A stretch of 64,000 bases of DNA. Source: Tanypteryx hageni (taxonomy: Eukaryota > Arthropoda > Insecta > Odonata > Petaluridae). A program made the position numbers and the translations under genes. The notes under the pieces are model-generated. The model did no database searches and was not told the origin of the DNA. It was given only the letters and a program-made list of their open reading frames with translations. Every line of letters starts with the position of its first letter. Within the stretch, counting starts at the first letter, position 1. The DNA lies in the NCBI GenBank assembly GCA_028673005.1, contig CM054113.1, positions 72,116,500 to 72,180,499 of the forward strand, given 5' to 3'. Positions 25,060-37,199 of this stretch are shown here, one piece after another.

Positions 25060-25140
25060 AGCCGTCCTCGTTGGCCAATAGGGCAAGGAGTGTTCGACTG
25101 CAGACAATGAGGCCGCGTACTCGAATCACGCTCGGTGTTG
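25060..25140 (+). repeat. tRNA-derived SINE head
   Basis: GCCGTCCTCGTTGGCCAATA, GTGTTCGACTGCAGACAATG, then AGGCCGCGTACTCGAATCAC. The GTTCGACTGCAGA...GAGG.CGCG..TTCGAATC..G pattern is the tRNA-related portion common in arthropod SINEs, with the B box at 25116-25130. The B box is degenerate, so it is a relic. Confidence 0.55.
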
Positions 25141-25144
25141 TTGG

Positions 25145-26570
25145 ATGTGTGTTTTTCTACATCCCTCTCATCGTCACCTCAGCGCCGTCCCAAATAGCCT
25201 TATACGAAGGAACAATGGTCCATAACTTATGATATACCTTTCCGTTCGCTAATGATTTTTCTTCGCGCCTCCCCCACGGATATCCTCTCTCCCGCTCTTT
25301 CTTAGCTCTCTTTCTTAGCAAAATGCGATTCGCATCTTTACAGAAACATACCGAGTCGTTCATAACCGGCAGAGGCGCTACTGCGTTCCGTCTCCTTGGT
25401 CACCATATGGCGCATCGGTCCGAAAAATAATATAAAAAGTCCGATCATCTAAAGCGATGACGGGCAGATATTCCACTCGAGAAAAAATAAAGCGAAACGC
25501 GAACGCGCTAAGAGAATAATTTTTTATATCTCCTTTGCTGAGATGAATTTGAGGGAGCAAGGACGTTCTTGTCGAGCACTTTTGCGGGGTACTTTTTGGT
25601 TTCTTTATTTTATTTTAGTTTATCCAAGCTATTAAAGGAGGTTATGGTGATGAAAGATGAGGGAGCGAAGGCCTGGAAAGAATTCATCTGTTATTCCTTC
25701 GCGATAGAAAATTTTCCTCTCCGTGTTTCTCAACCTTGTTCCCTTCTCCCTTTCCTCTCGGAAAACTTATTCCTCATCTTGCGGTTGCAATCCCACGTCC
25801 GAAGTCTCTCATCTCCACCCACGAGCTCGCGCGTGACTCCCAGTGCGTCTTCTGTTTCCCTCAAACTCAGTTCTTTACTGCCTCCGTCGCCAGTTATTCA
25901 CGCTCCTCGTCATATTCGTCTTGCCCTCTTCGCTTCAGCACTCACCCACGCCACTTGTGTGCCACCTTCCAGTTTCTCGGTTATAGCGTGCGAAAGGGCG
26001 AAACGTTTCGTTTCCAAGATTTCGACCATTTTGTAGGAAGGGAAAAGCTAAGTGGATGGATTTGAATCATGTTACGAGGTTTCATCAAGATTTTACTCGT
26101 GCATGCCTGAGTTTCTAAACCCGTGGTCCGCCATGTTGCTGTAGATGGTTTAAAAACCAAGCTAAAAACTTGATGCAAAAGTGTTCCATTGGTGCAAAAA
26201 AGGTTAATAGCTGGAAATTTTAATAGATACCACCTACAAACATATGATTAACGATAGTCCATGAATATAATCTGCTCTGGGGAGTGCTACGTGAATGCGG
26301 AATGTTTGGGAACCCCAGTATTACTTGATTGGATTGGTATCAGAGCGGTCGACTTTGATGCGGCGCGGTTTTTTGAATGGAAAGGAGATGATGAGAGAAT
26401 AATTAACCACCTGAAGAACTTTATTCAGAAAGACTGGATTAAACTGGTTTCTTGATTAGTTTTAGGTTTTGGGGTTTTTAATTCCTCTGCTAAGTACATA
26501 GCAAGGTTAAATCTGTATGGCAAGGGAAATAAAGATTCTGATAGGGTTGGAGGTTTTAAAAGCATAAGGT
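25145..26570. other. No gene seen
   Basis: Contains a 155-codon frame at 25569-26036 (+) that is Ser/Leu/Pro-rich, with no family motif. It overlaps an equally plausible frame in another phase, so I do not call it a gene. Confidence 0.4.
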
Positions 26571-26576
26571 CGTCGG

Positions 26577-26651
26577 CAGAGGCGGATTCAAGAGAGGTGA
26601 GGAGGGGGATGGCCTCCTCTCCCTCATGAGAAGTTTTTGGATCCGCCTCTG
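26577..26651. mobile_element. Short hAT-like foldback MITE (75 bp)
   Basis: Starts CAGAGGCGGATTCAAGAG and ends with the reverse complement of CAGAGGCGGATCCAAAAAC. The interior is a C/T- and G/A-rich hairpin. It is closely related to the 80-bp element at 38922-39001. No clear 8-bp target duplication is visible at this copy. Confidence 0.65.
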
Positions 26652-26887
26652 GTACATAGAGATTTGTTTAAATTTCCAGAAAATGTTTGATTGTGCGTAG
26701 GTGCGCTCAGAGCCATGGTATAGAAGTATTTATCCTTAGCCGACAAAACATAATGTACCGCCAGATTACCGGCAGAGTTGTAGACCGGCGGTGACAATGA
26801 TGTAATGCGGTCCCTATAAATGTACTGCCGTAGACGGTCATCTCTACGGCATTATGCTTATGTATACACACACATATATACATAAGC

Positions 26888-26889
<2 letters not shown>

Positions 26890-26959
<70 letters not shown>
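26890..26959. repeat. (TA)n tract 1
   Basis: About 70 bp of uninterrupted TA. It directly abuts the PLE terminal repeat at 26960. Confidence 0.97.
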
Positions 26960-26965
<6 letters not shown>

Positions 26966-27179
26966 GACTTCATGTTGGCGAGTTGTCTCTCTCCTGTGCT
27001 GACGAAGGGATCGTCCCTGAAAGCTTCCGTGTTTTTTGTGTTCGTTTTACGTGTGTCACTTCGACACCCCCAGCAGCTCGTCAACCTGAAGTCATCTTAT
27101 TGGTGAGTGCTCACTGGGATTCCTTATCCCAACAACTTGTTGCCATCCATTTATCCCATTTACCTTTCCTCTTCCGTAA

Positions 27180-27181
<2 letters not shown>
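26960..27181 (+). mobile_element. Solo PLE terminal repeat (copy A) with inverted cap
   Basis: A PLE 3' end without coding sequence. After a 22-bp cap (26962-26983) come the hammerhead-like core, TTCGACACCCCCAGCAGCTC, AACCTGAAGTCATCTTATTG, GTGAGTGCTCACTGGG and a run to the next (TA)n. The cap (AAGATGACTTCATGTTGGCG) is an inverted copy of the element's own CTCGTCAACCTGAAGTCATC segment at 27076-27097. Homologous sequences lie at 36.97, 43.66, 45.25, 52.79, 53.37, 54.88 and 55.13 kb. Assignment to a PLE rests on the copies at 43.66-45.37 and 52.79-53.45 kb, which carry PLE coding remnants. Confidence 0.75.
26999..27025 (+). ncRNA. Hammerhead-ribozyme-like core, copy A
   Basis: CTGACGA (26999-27005) is followed by a perfect 5-bp stem II (AGGGA, loop TCG, TCCCT), then GAAA (27019-27022). 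The last A opens a palindromic AGCT that could form a minimal stem III between two molecules. CUGANGA and GAAA flanking a helix is the hammerhead catalytic core, and PLE terminal repeats are known to carry hammerheads. I could not find a convincing stem I, so self-cleavage is unproven. Confidence 0.5.

Positions 27182-27210
<29 letters not shown>
27182..27210. repeat. (TA)n tract 2
   Basis: 29 bp of TA between a forward (26960-27181) and a degenerate reverse (27214-27376) PLE terminal repeat. Confidence 0.95.
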
Positions 27211-27213
27211 CGT

Positions 27214-27377
27214 ATAGATACATACATACACACTCACTTAAAGAAGAGTTAACGTCAAAAAAGAAGGAAAAAAACAATTTGATACAGATCCAGTTGACAC
27301 TCAATGCCAATCCGAAGAGTCACCATTGATAGGCCATAAATGAAGATTATGCTTTTCGGACACAGCGAAAGAGAGGG

Positions 27378-27379
<2 letters not shown>
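27214..27379 (-). mobile_element. Degenerate PLE terminal repeat (copy A'), reverse orientation
   Basis: Read on the minus strand it has TCTCTTTCGCTGTGTCCGAA, AAGCATAATC and, further on, GAGTGTCAACTGGATCTG. These match in order the 3' UTR, core and GTGAGTGCTCACTGGG blocks of other copies. The hammerhead-like stem II is deleted (CTG joined almost directly to CCGAAA). It lies tail-to-tail with copy A across (TA)n tract 2. Confidence 0.45.

Positions 27380-27461
<82 letters not shown>
27380..27461. repeat. (TA)n tract 3
   Basis: About 82 bp of TA bordering the degenerate PLE terminal repeat. Confidence 0.97.
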
Positions 27462-27463
<2 letters not shown>

Positions 27464-27464
27464 T

Positions 27465-29459
27465 TGTGCTCAAAAACGTATTGTTGATTTAACCGCTAAA
27501 ACATTATAATAAAATATTCAGGATTGGGATCATTTTCTAGGTTACAACGTGCCCAAAAGGTATGTAATGTTACAAAATCAGCTAAAATTATAAATGAGGA
27601 GTCTTCTGCTAGGACGTGATGCAGTTGGTCCCCTTGGTGCTCTTCGTAAATAATAGGCTAATGCTGTCACCGGTTTTCCTCATCCTTTGTGCGTATGTTC
27701 GGTGTGGAAGGCTTGAATAATCCGAGAGGGTGATTAGCAATAAACACAAACCAACAACAACAGTCTTCTGTTAATAGATATGCACAAAAAACCTCACGAA
27801 AGGATCAAAAAGATACTCATTTTGAGAATAGAACCATTCGTAAGAACCCGAAACACCGTCATTTTTTTGTCGGTGCGGAATAAGCAGCTCTATTTGTGGG
27901 ACAATCTAAATTCGAGCTCTTACTTCACTCCGTTGAATGCCGCTCGTGGAGATTTCGAATCGACCTCATCTAAATTTCGCCCGAATGCGGGGCTCCCGAC
28001 TGCCGGCCGCTTTCCTTCGTCTCACTTCTGAAATCTTTTCGTTTTAACATCTCTTGCGTATCGCCTCTCTTCTTCCCCCAATTTTTTCTGTCGACTTTTC
28101 GACGCCTTTCCCATGCCTTCGCGTTAAAGCCAAGCAACCAACTGTCGCATTCATCCTGCAGTTCCTACACCATTCCGCGACATTTTGCGCGTTGACGGTT
28201 TCATAACTTATCGCCTTTCCGCGTCGATTACATTTTCATTTTTGCCATTTTCCTAAACCGTCCCCGTAAATGTCGTCCGCGCACACAATATCCCTTTCTA
28301 TTGTGCATCGTATCACCAGACATGGCAATAATTGAGACCAAATGAAAAGTATCCATTACGATAATCAAAGAAAGGCTTTTTTGGTATCGCTATTTTTTAT
28401 TTCAAATGAAACCTATTTGAAAAGCATATTTCAATACGGTTTTATTGTATCAGTTTGATTTAAGCTGATTTTCCTTCGTGGCTATCTTTCATCTCCGAAA
28501 GGTACCGACTTCTACGGCAGCTTACATATCTCTCCTACTATAGATTTTAAATAATGCGATAAGAAAAAATTTGATTGCAATATTAAGGGTTAATACTGGT
28601 GTAGAATGGGACCGATAACATACTTGCGATATGGTGGTTCCAATACAAATATATTAATATTTTTACTATTGGGTTAATTTTATTATGCTTAATTATAATT
28701 GCAGTGTGTTAAATAATAAAATAGAAACGGTAGTGCGGCAATTTAATCGAAAGTTGTTTAGGCAGAATTATATGTAGTGGTGATGGTGGTAGAATTTTTA
28801 AGTGCCCTTCCGTCTATATATATATATATGCATCGGACTCATATTGGCCACTATCCGCTAATCGTGATGTTCGGTATGACCTCCAAATTTTTAAGGTTAC
28901 ATAAGTGGGCTCTTTTTGAATCAATATTTTTGGAATAATAAATAAATAATAAGCAGAACACAATTGATGATGATGATTTTTCGTATTTTTGGCTAATCAA
29001 CCCCTTAGATTATTATAGATGATGATGATGATGCATATCAACATCATCCCTCAATGCCATGTTCTCCAACCACACATACTCGTACGCTTTTTCATCCCAT
29101 TTCTTAAGTCCAGTTTAAGTTCTAACTCAAAAGACTAGCACTCAAACTAGCAGTAATAACTCTCACTCTTCCTTCCGTCTGAGCTATTCATCGCTACCAT
29201 TTCTGTTCAGTTCATAGCGCAGCTCCTCCAACCGCAAACTCTTTTACTCCCTCTACGCCTCCACTTCCCTACTCCCCCTCTTCCTGCACCCTTCCCCCTC
29301 CCGCTGCCATTCTCCCTTCGTTTCAGCTTCTTCTCCACTCCCTCCCTCACCACTTCCTCCGTTTCTCTCCTCATTTTCTTCCCCTTGCGATTTCCCTCCC
29401 TCCACCCATTAAGAACCCCGCCTACGTCTCCCAGCTTCTCTCTTTCTCTCTCTGGGGCA
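27465..29459. other. No gene seen
   Basis: AT-rich, then pyrimidine-rich towards 29.4 kb. Two short GAT (ATG) trinucleotide runs lie near 28970 and 29020. No recognisable coding or RNA signal. Confidence 0.45.
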
Positions 29460-31500
29460 GGTTAGGCCCCGCCCTCCCCTCCTCCTCCTCCCTTGCCACC
29501 TTCTTCTCCTCCTACAACTTCCCCTCTGCGAGAGACCGAGGCATGCGTCTGCTCCCCTTCTTCTTCTCCTCAGCAAAACTCTCCCTCAACTCCTTCCAAT
29601 CGTCCACCCTCCCGCGCCTCCTCCTCCTCCACCCTCTCCTTTAAGCCTGGGGGCACGTGTCCCCCCCTCCTCACCTTCCTCCTCCCCCTCTTCCCCACGC
29701 AACATACACACTATCTCCTTCTCCTACTCCTCCCCCTTCGCGTCCGTTAAGGTTGGCGGAGGTGGTCGCGGCCGGGCCAGTAGCCGCCAGGGAGTTAAGC
29801 CGAGAACACACACCAGTCGCGTTTCATCCGTCAAGGAGAGGAGGGAAAGGGGGAGCCGGGGTTGTTTTTATTTTTTTCGACCCTTCTCCGAATCGTGAGC
29901 GATTGGATATTTTTGAGCGATTTTTATCCCGCCCAAAAAGGAAGAAAAATGAGGAGTGAGTGACTAACATAAGAGGGAGAGAGAGAGAGACTGTCTTTTT
30001 AGAGTAGGGGAGGACACCTGTTGATATCGTACTCTCTTGGCCGTCGGCGTGCCTCTTTGGAGTTGACGTTCGAACAGGAGTTTCCTTTGTTTATCGGAGG
30101 AGGAAGTCGGGGGTGCACGCCTTTTTGTTTTGGTGCCACAGCGTTTTGGAGTGACCGTCGCCGTCCATCCTCACCGTCTTTCCGGAAGGCGATTGAAGAA
30201 CACCTCAGTGTTAGCCACTGGTCAAGGACAGTAAAAGAAACGCCATATTTTTTAAAGGCCCGTGAAAAATTCGCGAACTTATGCAAAGCTGGTCGCGTGG
30301 GCGAGTGAAGTGAACCGCAGAAAAAAAAGAAACGCGAGATTTTCTTGTTTACGCTTGATGAGAGGAGTTTCTCTTCAAAATACAGGACACAAAGAACACG
30401 CCTTCCGTTCCACGAAGACAGGTTGTTATTGTTTTTGTGTCATCCCTTCTCTCGGCTACGCCCTTTCTTTCCGACCGAATCCCGGAAAACTCCCCGGCGG
30501 ATCGCGGAAAAATTTTCGCGAAATTATTTTTCTTATTCGCGGGCATCACGTGTCCCGCCGTCGTCCCTGTCGACCCCTCCTCCTCCTGACTCTCTCTCTC
30601 ACTCTACCTTTCTCCCTCCTCTCTCTAGATCTCTCGCACCCCCATCCCACGCCGCTCCGCCTGCCGACGCGCGTCTGCGCAGGCTGGCGTCCGCCAAATA
30701 AAAAAGGGGCAGCGAGGGCGTCGCGAGGGCCTCCCCAAAACCTCTCCAAGTACGCAACAGTCACGGTCAGGCCGTGCGACGCGCGATCCTTCCCGCATCC
30801 AGGGAAACGCGAGCTGAACCTCCCGAAAACGGGGAAGAGACAGCTGTTGATCTCCGCCATCGCCGGAGGAGGGGAGGAGGATCGAAGAGAGAAGAAGCGA
30901 GCGAGAGAGGTAGGTGAGGGGAGACAGGTTGCCAATCTCCTCGCAGACGAGTTTTTTAGAGGAAAAAACCTTTTTTCCCAAGAGAACCGATCTCGTAGCA
31001 ATTCCCCCTCCCCCAATCACATCCTACCTCTCTCTTTCCATTTCCTCTGTCGACCTTCCCTTAACTCTCCGGGCACCTCTCATGTGTGCAAGTCTCTCTC
31101 TCTGTAATATTTACTATTCCTCCATTTTCCCATACCCCTCCAGCCTTCCCTCTCCTCCTTCCCTTCTTTAACTGCAGAATCATTCTCGTAGGTCTTACGT
31201 CAGGTCCAATGTCACGGTCAATTCTGCGACACCCGTTTGCATGTGTGCGTTCGTGTTTTTATTTCTCTTCTTCCAGTGTTCGTTTGTTTGTCACTAGTCT
31301 TCGCGAGACGCCTCCACGGCCCTGCTGATTGGCCTGGTGGGTTCCTCGCGACCCGGGAGAAACGATGTTTGCAAATTGCGTATTATTTTGTGATTTGTCG
31401 GTAGTCGAGGACGGGCTTATTTGAGTCGCCCTAACGACGGCGATACGGTTATTATATTAGGGAAATCAGCGGAACAGGTGGGTGAGGGGCCTCGATCGGC
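29460..31500. promoter_or_regulatory. GC/CpG-rich region, candidate promoter or 5' region
   Basis: Base composition changes sharply to GC- and CpG-rich, with a GC-box-like GGCCCCGCCC at 29466 and many CpGs through 31.4 kb. Long overlapping frames appear on both strands because stop codons are rare, including 281 codons at 30262-31107. Their translations are low-complexity Arg/Pro/Ser without domains. Donor-like sequences (GAGGTAGGTGAG near 30907, CAGGTGGGTGAG near 31478) fit a 5' UTR exon read rightwards, but without a coding exon this is inference only. Confidence 0.3.
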
Positions 31501-33090
31501 GGTTTTACTAGGATATCGCGTGGGTGAAGACGTGATTCATTCTCTTTTCATTCCGTTATTGAACGTCGATATATTTAATATCCATAATGTGGTTTTCTCC
31601 TCTCAATCCGAATCCTAATATGGGATGAATAGTATATTTAGCCAATGACGAGTGTCGATGTAAAAACAACGATTACAGTATTGCAGGCGATGTTGCTCTA
31701 TTTTTATTTCTCTTGATTTAATTTAAGATGTTGGTATTTATTCTTGTTTGATTTTATATATAAAGTAGGTTGTAGGAATTGCTGGAGATTTTTTTTGCCG
31801 TGGACGGTGTAAGAGGAAAGGTAGCCTTGTTATCGAGATGCATTAAATCTGGATCATCCGTATTGTAAGTGAAATTAATGTTTTGTTTTCCTCTAGAATC
31901 TTAATCATTGAATGGAATGTCTTTTAGTAATAGGAATTAGCATTTATATATGTTGGATGATATTATTACTACCTATTTAAAAATAATTTTCTTATAAACA
32001 AAGGTAAAAAATCTTTTGATAGTTTAAGAATTGTAATTTCTTTGTTATTCTTGTTTAATTGGGAGTTGGTTTTAATGAGCATAAAACTGCGTTTTTCTCA
32101 GAACGTTAAAGACATTCAAATGGCACTTTCTTCCTTTTTAATTAATCGATACTGTCTGCATAAAGATAGAAATGATCGCTTCCAAGATGTGATTTTAAAA
32201 CATTTGTAGACTGCTCAAAACTCATAGAAAACAGTTGACTTTTGTTTCAAGAATAGAGATGACACACGCCGTAAAACCTACGCAGATTCTGATACCCTAC
32301 AAATTTAAGTAGATTATTCAGGATATCCTGAATCATAGACTCTTAGAATAGAACAGAAAATATTTGAACTTAAATATTTAATAGTCTGGTAAGTATACCA
32401 TTGCCATAACTTCAGCATGTCGTCACGTAAAGCTTAGATTACGATAAGATAAATAATCAGACTTAGACGATTGGGTTCCAATAACCATTCCTTATACAAG
32501 TGAACTGTCCCGTGAAGTGGTTGATATAAAGCGTTCGTAACAAATCACGATTTGTAGCAGAGCACAGAATTAATTTAAATTTCATTTGCCACAGTACTTT
32601 TCCTACAGCATGCTAAAGAAAAGCTTTACTTGAGAAATATTTATATGCAAACTTCGAAGTTACTCTCGTTATTGGATAAGAATGCGAAACGTGATAGTTT
32701 CAGGACGACATTTAAGAAACGCGCATCGGTTGATTCGATTCAATTTCTTTCTTCAGAAACCTCATTTGAAACAGATGGCGACTTATAAGAGACGGGAAAA
32801 ATTATCGTTTTTATTCCAAGAGAGAAAAAATCTGGATCACCTTCAGCAAGATAAGTAGGAAGGTATATGTTCGCGAAAGATGACACGAAATCACCCAAAT
32901 AATCGAGTCTGACCGCAAAAAGCATTTTCCTCCACACGAACTTCGCTTGATCGAAAATCGAATTTCCTTCCTGTGGAACGTCGCACTTCCGATCGATCGA
33001 CAACAGCAGCGTTTTCGAGCGGCCGTTAAAAAAAAAACCGCGTTCGTCCCAGTATAGGCGCCATCATATGTTATCGCCGCGGATCAAAAC
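31501..33090. other. No gene seen
   Basis: AT-rich sequence with short frames only. If 29.5-31.5 kb were a 5' exon region, this would be intron, but nothing here shows that directly. Confidence 0.4.
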
Positions 33091-33750
33091 ACATGCTGGG
33101 AAAAGGAAGAAAAACTCGTCAACACATCGATCGAAACTTGCTTACCGATTCCGATTTTTCTTTCGACGCAAAAAAATCGTTATGTCGGCACGGTTTGATT
33201 GACGGCGAGTCAGCGTTTGGCGGGGCGGAGGCGGTTTTTTGTGCCGAGTGCGGTGAGAGAGAGAGAGAGAGAAATGTATGGGGAGAGAGGGTTTTAACGG
33301 GAGAGGAATTGCGCAGGGCGAAAAGGGCAGGGAGAATGGGATGGCTGACGGAGTGGAGTGGGAAGAGGTGAAGGATTTGAGTGAGGTGGGGACCTCGGTG
33401 TGGGAGAGGGGAGGGAAGTCGGAGTGCTTTTTGCTGGAGGCGCTATGCTCTCTGGGTTGAGGGAATCGGATCATGGGATTCATATCAGCTGGGAGGTGGC
33501 CGTAAGTGGAACAAGTTAGCTTAGCTATTCTAATGCCCCCCTCTCCAGGCTCTCTGGTGATAGGGGGTGTGCAACGCGGGGAGTAGGGGAGGAAGAGAAG
33601 GAGGTTTCGTGGGGGAGGGGGAGGAGAAGTGGGAGGAGGAGGTGCCGTGAGGAAGCAAACATGACTGTCATGAGGAGTGAGCAAGCGCATGTAGCTAGAG
33701 CATATGTCGAGGGAGGTGCGACGATGTTCTCTCCCCGCAGATAGCAAGGT
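33091..33750. other. Second GC-rich patch, no gene seen
   Basis: Purine-rich on the plus strand with GAGAGAGAGAGAGA at 33255. Overlapping low-complexity frames run on both strands (201 codons on the minus strand at 33142-33747, Pro/Ser-rich). No domain is recognisable, so I leave it uncalled. Confidence 0.35.
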
Positions 33751-36610
33751 TGTTTTTGGTTAACTTATTTATTAATGGGATATAACGTCAATTATTGTGC
33801 TTTAATTTCATTGGCCTCTCGGATATATCAATATAGGTTAGTTTCGGACCGTTACACAATGCTATCGGTATGCTGAGAATATATTTCAGGAAGTAAAATG
33901 TTCAAAATAAATAATGGGATTCTTGTCACTTATTTCTTTTGATAATTTTTGGACATTTTTTTTCTGGTTTTAATGCTCTATCACTTTAACTCAATTGGAG
34001 GAAATGAAAAGTGAAAAATTCATGTCTCTGTGCTAGCAATCAGGAAAAGCGCGAAAAGGCACATTTTGAGCAAATGTGAGTTTCATTTATTTAAAAAGGT
34101 TAATATTAAAAATTACCTATAAACTTAGTTAGAGAATCTCAATCGCGATAGTTTTCTATGGATCAACGATCTTCAAACCTTTCCGATGACTTAAAAATTT
34201 TTGTTTGGGTTTCTGGCTATTCATTCCTGCTACGTTTGCCTATGTATGGCCTATTAGACTAGAATAAATGAAATTAATCAAGGATTACCGAACCATCCGA
34301 ATTACCATAGTCATCGCTTGGAGCTGCTACCGAATTAATTTGGTACACCTCGCCCAATATTGGCTTCCATGTGGTAATAGTGCGTCACAGAAACAAGGAT
34401 TATAATGTATATACACGTTGCGTAGCCTCAAAGCCAAAACCTGCGGCTTCAATGTTTTGTATTATTCGATAGCTATTCTACCGCAAGGTAACCAACACAC
34501 CGACCAAAAAGTCTTCCGATGCGATTTGCAATGCAATTAGGACCAATTGAAAAAGCGCTTAGCGGCTGATGGAAGATATTATGCGGCTGTCCCATGCTCA
34601 TGCCCGAGGACAACTAACGAATTAGAGATTTATACATGGAAATGGATTAACGATAAACATTTTTCCTAGGTTATAAACAAGCGCTACGCAATATAATGCA
34701 GATTGTCCTGACACTTGGTTTTCGAGCACCTCACCAGATACACCCGCTGTTCAAAAATGCTGTTGTCCGAAAACAAGCAAACAAAACTGGCTTACCTTGA
34801 AAAATATATTTTTGTCGACCTTTTGCCTGCCCATTTTTTGCGGATGCTTTTGCATCTACGTTAAACCATGCAATTCGCCAAATTGGTGGGTGGCAGGAGG
34901 TGTAGTACACGAAAAGGTTCTTAAGAAATTTCTTTCGCAGGTTCATCATATGCGATCAGTCTCAAGGAAAGCAGGGCGATGAGCACTTTATAAACTCGAT
35001 CATATTTTTTTGTTCCGCTACTTCATATGCGCTTCGACAGATAATTGATGAACGTATCTAGCAATAATCGATGCGCACTCTGGTTAAACACGGCCATCGA
35101 AAATCGACGACGGGGGTCAGACTTTTAAGCGGCATCTCCCGTTTAAGAGAAACACCGCAGCTGCTTACTTAAATAACCCATTAACCGCCAAAATCGATGG
35201 AATAATTGCACTACTCCCGTAATGAGTGAGTTTGATATTTCCAAGAAGTGCGGAGATTAACAATCCTCGCGACCAACAACGGGTATTTATCGATCGATGC
35301 GCGAAGTTATTTATCGGCAGACGCGACCGTGAAATTTCATCCCTTCGTGTATCTCACATAAAAAGCTATAAAAGCAGTACAAACTCTCACGTATTTTTAT
35401 GGAATATTTGTAAATGACTGGTTTTCGGATAATTTTGGTTTTTGGATTTGGCACTGTATTATGCGAAAAAAGTCTTATGGTTTAAACTTTAAACAATACG
35501 ACTTGTTAAACTTTAAAGGATTTTGATGGTCTCGCCTCCCTTTGGAAGAAACGAAAAAGAGCCAATTAATTATAGCAATTAAAATAATTATTATAAGTAT
35601 ATAATGATTAATATTTCCTGGACGTTCTTATACACTCTACATTCTACGATATTGCTTTTTATATGCAGATATTTCTTAAAAAACCATTACAAATTACCAT
35701 AAAATGAAAAGTCCTTAAATCTGGATATGGTCGCAAAGCAACTACGATCTAAAACATAGATATTATTGTATGTATTTCAAAGTATATCTCTCTACATCTC
35801 TGCGAAGAGATGTGCAGAAGGTAATCCATTCCCAATCTAGAGAGCGGGTGTACGCCTTTTCCTACATTTCTCCCTTCAAAAATTTTTTTATCTCCTCCTC
35901 GCTGCGTTGACAACCAATCGTCTCTTCGAAATGAGAAACGGATAAGTAATCTGGAAACGCGGAACCATTTCCTCATCCCCTCCCCGACTCTTTATTAGGC
36001 AGCCGTGGAATACTCCATCAAACCTCTCTCTCTCTCTCTCCAGACTCTCGGTTCCTCTCTCCCCTCTACTTCATCTCTATTTTTCTCTCTGTCTCTCTGC
36101 TATTTCTTTGCATTTCACCTCGACGCTCGATTTCTCTGCGGGCTTTTCTTCTCCGGTGGCATTTCGGTGGTAATCACTCTGAGGCTTCGAGGTGTGAGGG
36201 CAAGGCCAGGTGACCCAGTTGCTGGGCAAAGGGAGGAGATTGAAGAAGGATAGTAGTGGAAGAAGAGGTGGGGGTGAAGAGAAGAAGAAGAAGAAGAGAG
36301 AGACGAACGCCGAGGTTCTTTAGTGGATTGCCGTCTGTCACTCGCGCATTCCGGATTCATTAGACTTCCCTTCCCTCCGACACGCCCTCTCCTCTCCTAT
36401 CTCTATATCTTCCATATAAATTCCCAAACTATGTTATGTACCTTTTTTTCAGCTAAGTCACGAGAAAGAACCAGAGAAATGATTATATTAGGCTAGTTTG
36501 AGACTGAAAAGCGCCCAATTCCGTCCTGCATTAAATAAGATTTAAAATTATTCATATAGTTTTCAGTAATGTATTTATTATATAAAATAATAGTTTAGGT
36601 TTATGTGTAT
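33751..36610. other. No gene seen
   Basis: AT-rich. CT-rich and AAG-rich simple sequence at 36025-36300. No supported feature. Confidence 0.45.
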
Positions 36611-36612
36611 AT

Positions 36613-36892
36613 CAGACGTGGTCAAACCGCGGCTCTTTTATCTTAGTATGCAGCTCTTTTAAATTTCCATACAGAGGCGTGTCAACGTTTTTCTCTACAG
36701 GACACAATGACGTAGTGTGACTCGAGACGTGTTTGGGATGCCTAATGGACATGCATTATATCCGAATTGCTTCGGATACAGGATATGTTTTACTGTTCGT
36801 AAATTTATGAGCGCAGAATATGTCATGCGGCTCTCGAACTTCTGAAAATCATCGTATGCGGCTCCGAGGGCAAGTAGGTTAGGCCAGCCCTG
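36613..36892. mobile_element. hAT-like nonautonomous element (280 bp)
   Basis: The left end reads CAGACGTGGTCAAACCGCGG and the right end in reverse complement reads CAGGGCTGGCCTAACCTACT. The interior repeats GCGGCTC in both orientations. The CAGGGGTGGCCAAACCGCGGCTC style of end is characteristic of hAT-type elements. The flanking 8-mers (GTGTATAT and ATATATGT) are too low in complexity to count as a target duplication. It adjoins (TA)n tract 4 and a PLE end. Confidence 0.55.
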
Positions 36893-36909
36893 ATATATGT
36901 ACACGAAAG

Positions 36910-36912
<3 letters not shown>

Positions 36913-36967
<55 letters not shown>
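36913..36967. repeat. (TA)n tract 4
   Basis: 55 bp of TA directly next to the reverse-oriented PLE terminal repeat. Confidence 0.97.
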
Positions 36968-36968
<1 letters not shown>

Positions 36969-37140
36969 CGATACGGAAAAAGAAATAATATGATGAAATA
37001 ATTACAACGAGAGGTTGAGAGGGATAGGAAGGAGCGAGTGAACACTTACCATACGGTGGTGGACGTCCACAGCGATAGAGGAAGCCTTGTAATTTGGAGC
37101 TTTCGGGCGACACACGCCCTTCTTCAGCGAGAGAAAAACG
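36968..37140 (-). mobile_element. PLE terminal repeat (copy B)
   Basis: Minus-strand order: TTTTTCTCTCG, hammerhead-like core, AATTACAAGGCTTCCTCTAT, GGACGTCCACCACC, GTAAGTGTTCACTCG, TCAACCTCTCG, then (TA)n. It shares the CTTCCTCTATCGCT...GACGTC...GTAAGTGTTCACT backbone with the copies at 43.66 and 45.25 kb, so these three form one subfamily. No coding sequence is attached. Confidence 0.75.
37098..37127 (-). ncRNA. Hammerhead-ribozyme-like core, copy B
   Basis: On the minus strand: CTGAAGA (37127-37121), A, a perfect 5-bp stem II (GGGCG, loop TGTGT, CGCCC), GAAA (37104-37101), then AGCT as the putative stem III. Stem II differs from copy A at several positions but stays fully paired, i.e. compensatory change. 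Stem I is not convincing. Confidence 0.5.
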
Positions 37141-37167
37141 GAATATATATATATTCCGTTTTTCTCT
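37130..37167. repeat. Perfect 38-bp palindrome
   Basis: The arm AGAGAAAAACGGAATATAT is followed immediately by its exact reverse complement. It lies just upstream (in element orientation) of hammerhead-like copy B and includes its CTCTCTTTTT-like flank, so it is probably a short inverted cap of this PLE copy. Confidence 0.9.
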
Positions 37168-37199
37168 ACATACATACATATACATACATACACACGAAA

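Noticed and set aside
25569..26036. 155-codon frame
   Set aside because: Ser/Leu/Pro-rich with no motif. It overlaps another frame of 109 codons in a different phase.
26330..26380. tRNA-like segment (GGTATCAGAGCGGTCGACTT)
   Set aside because: A weak A-box resemblance but no B box follows.
26707..27473. Frames with long Ile-Tyr repeats
   Set aside because: Translations of (TA)n microsatellite. The same holds for the frames at 36.9, 45.4, 52.7 and 54.8 kb.
30262..31107. 281-codon open frame
   Set aside because: It lies in GC-rich DNA with equally long frames on the opposite strand. It is Arg/Pro/Ser-rich with no domain, so it is explained by scarcity of stop codons.
33142..33747. 201-codon minus-strand frame
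   Set aside because: The Pro/Ser/His-rich translation mirrors the purine-rich plus strand; no domain.
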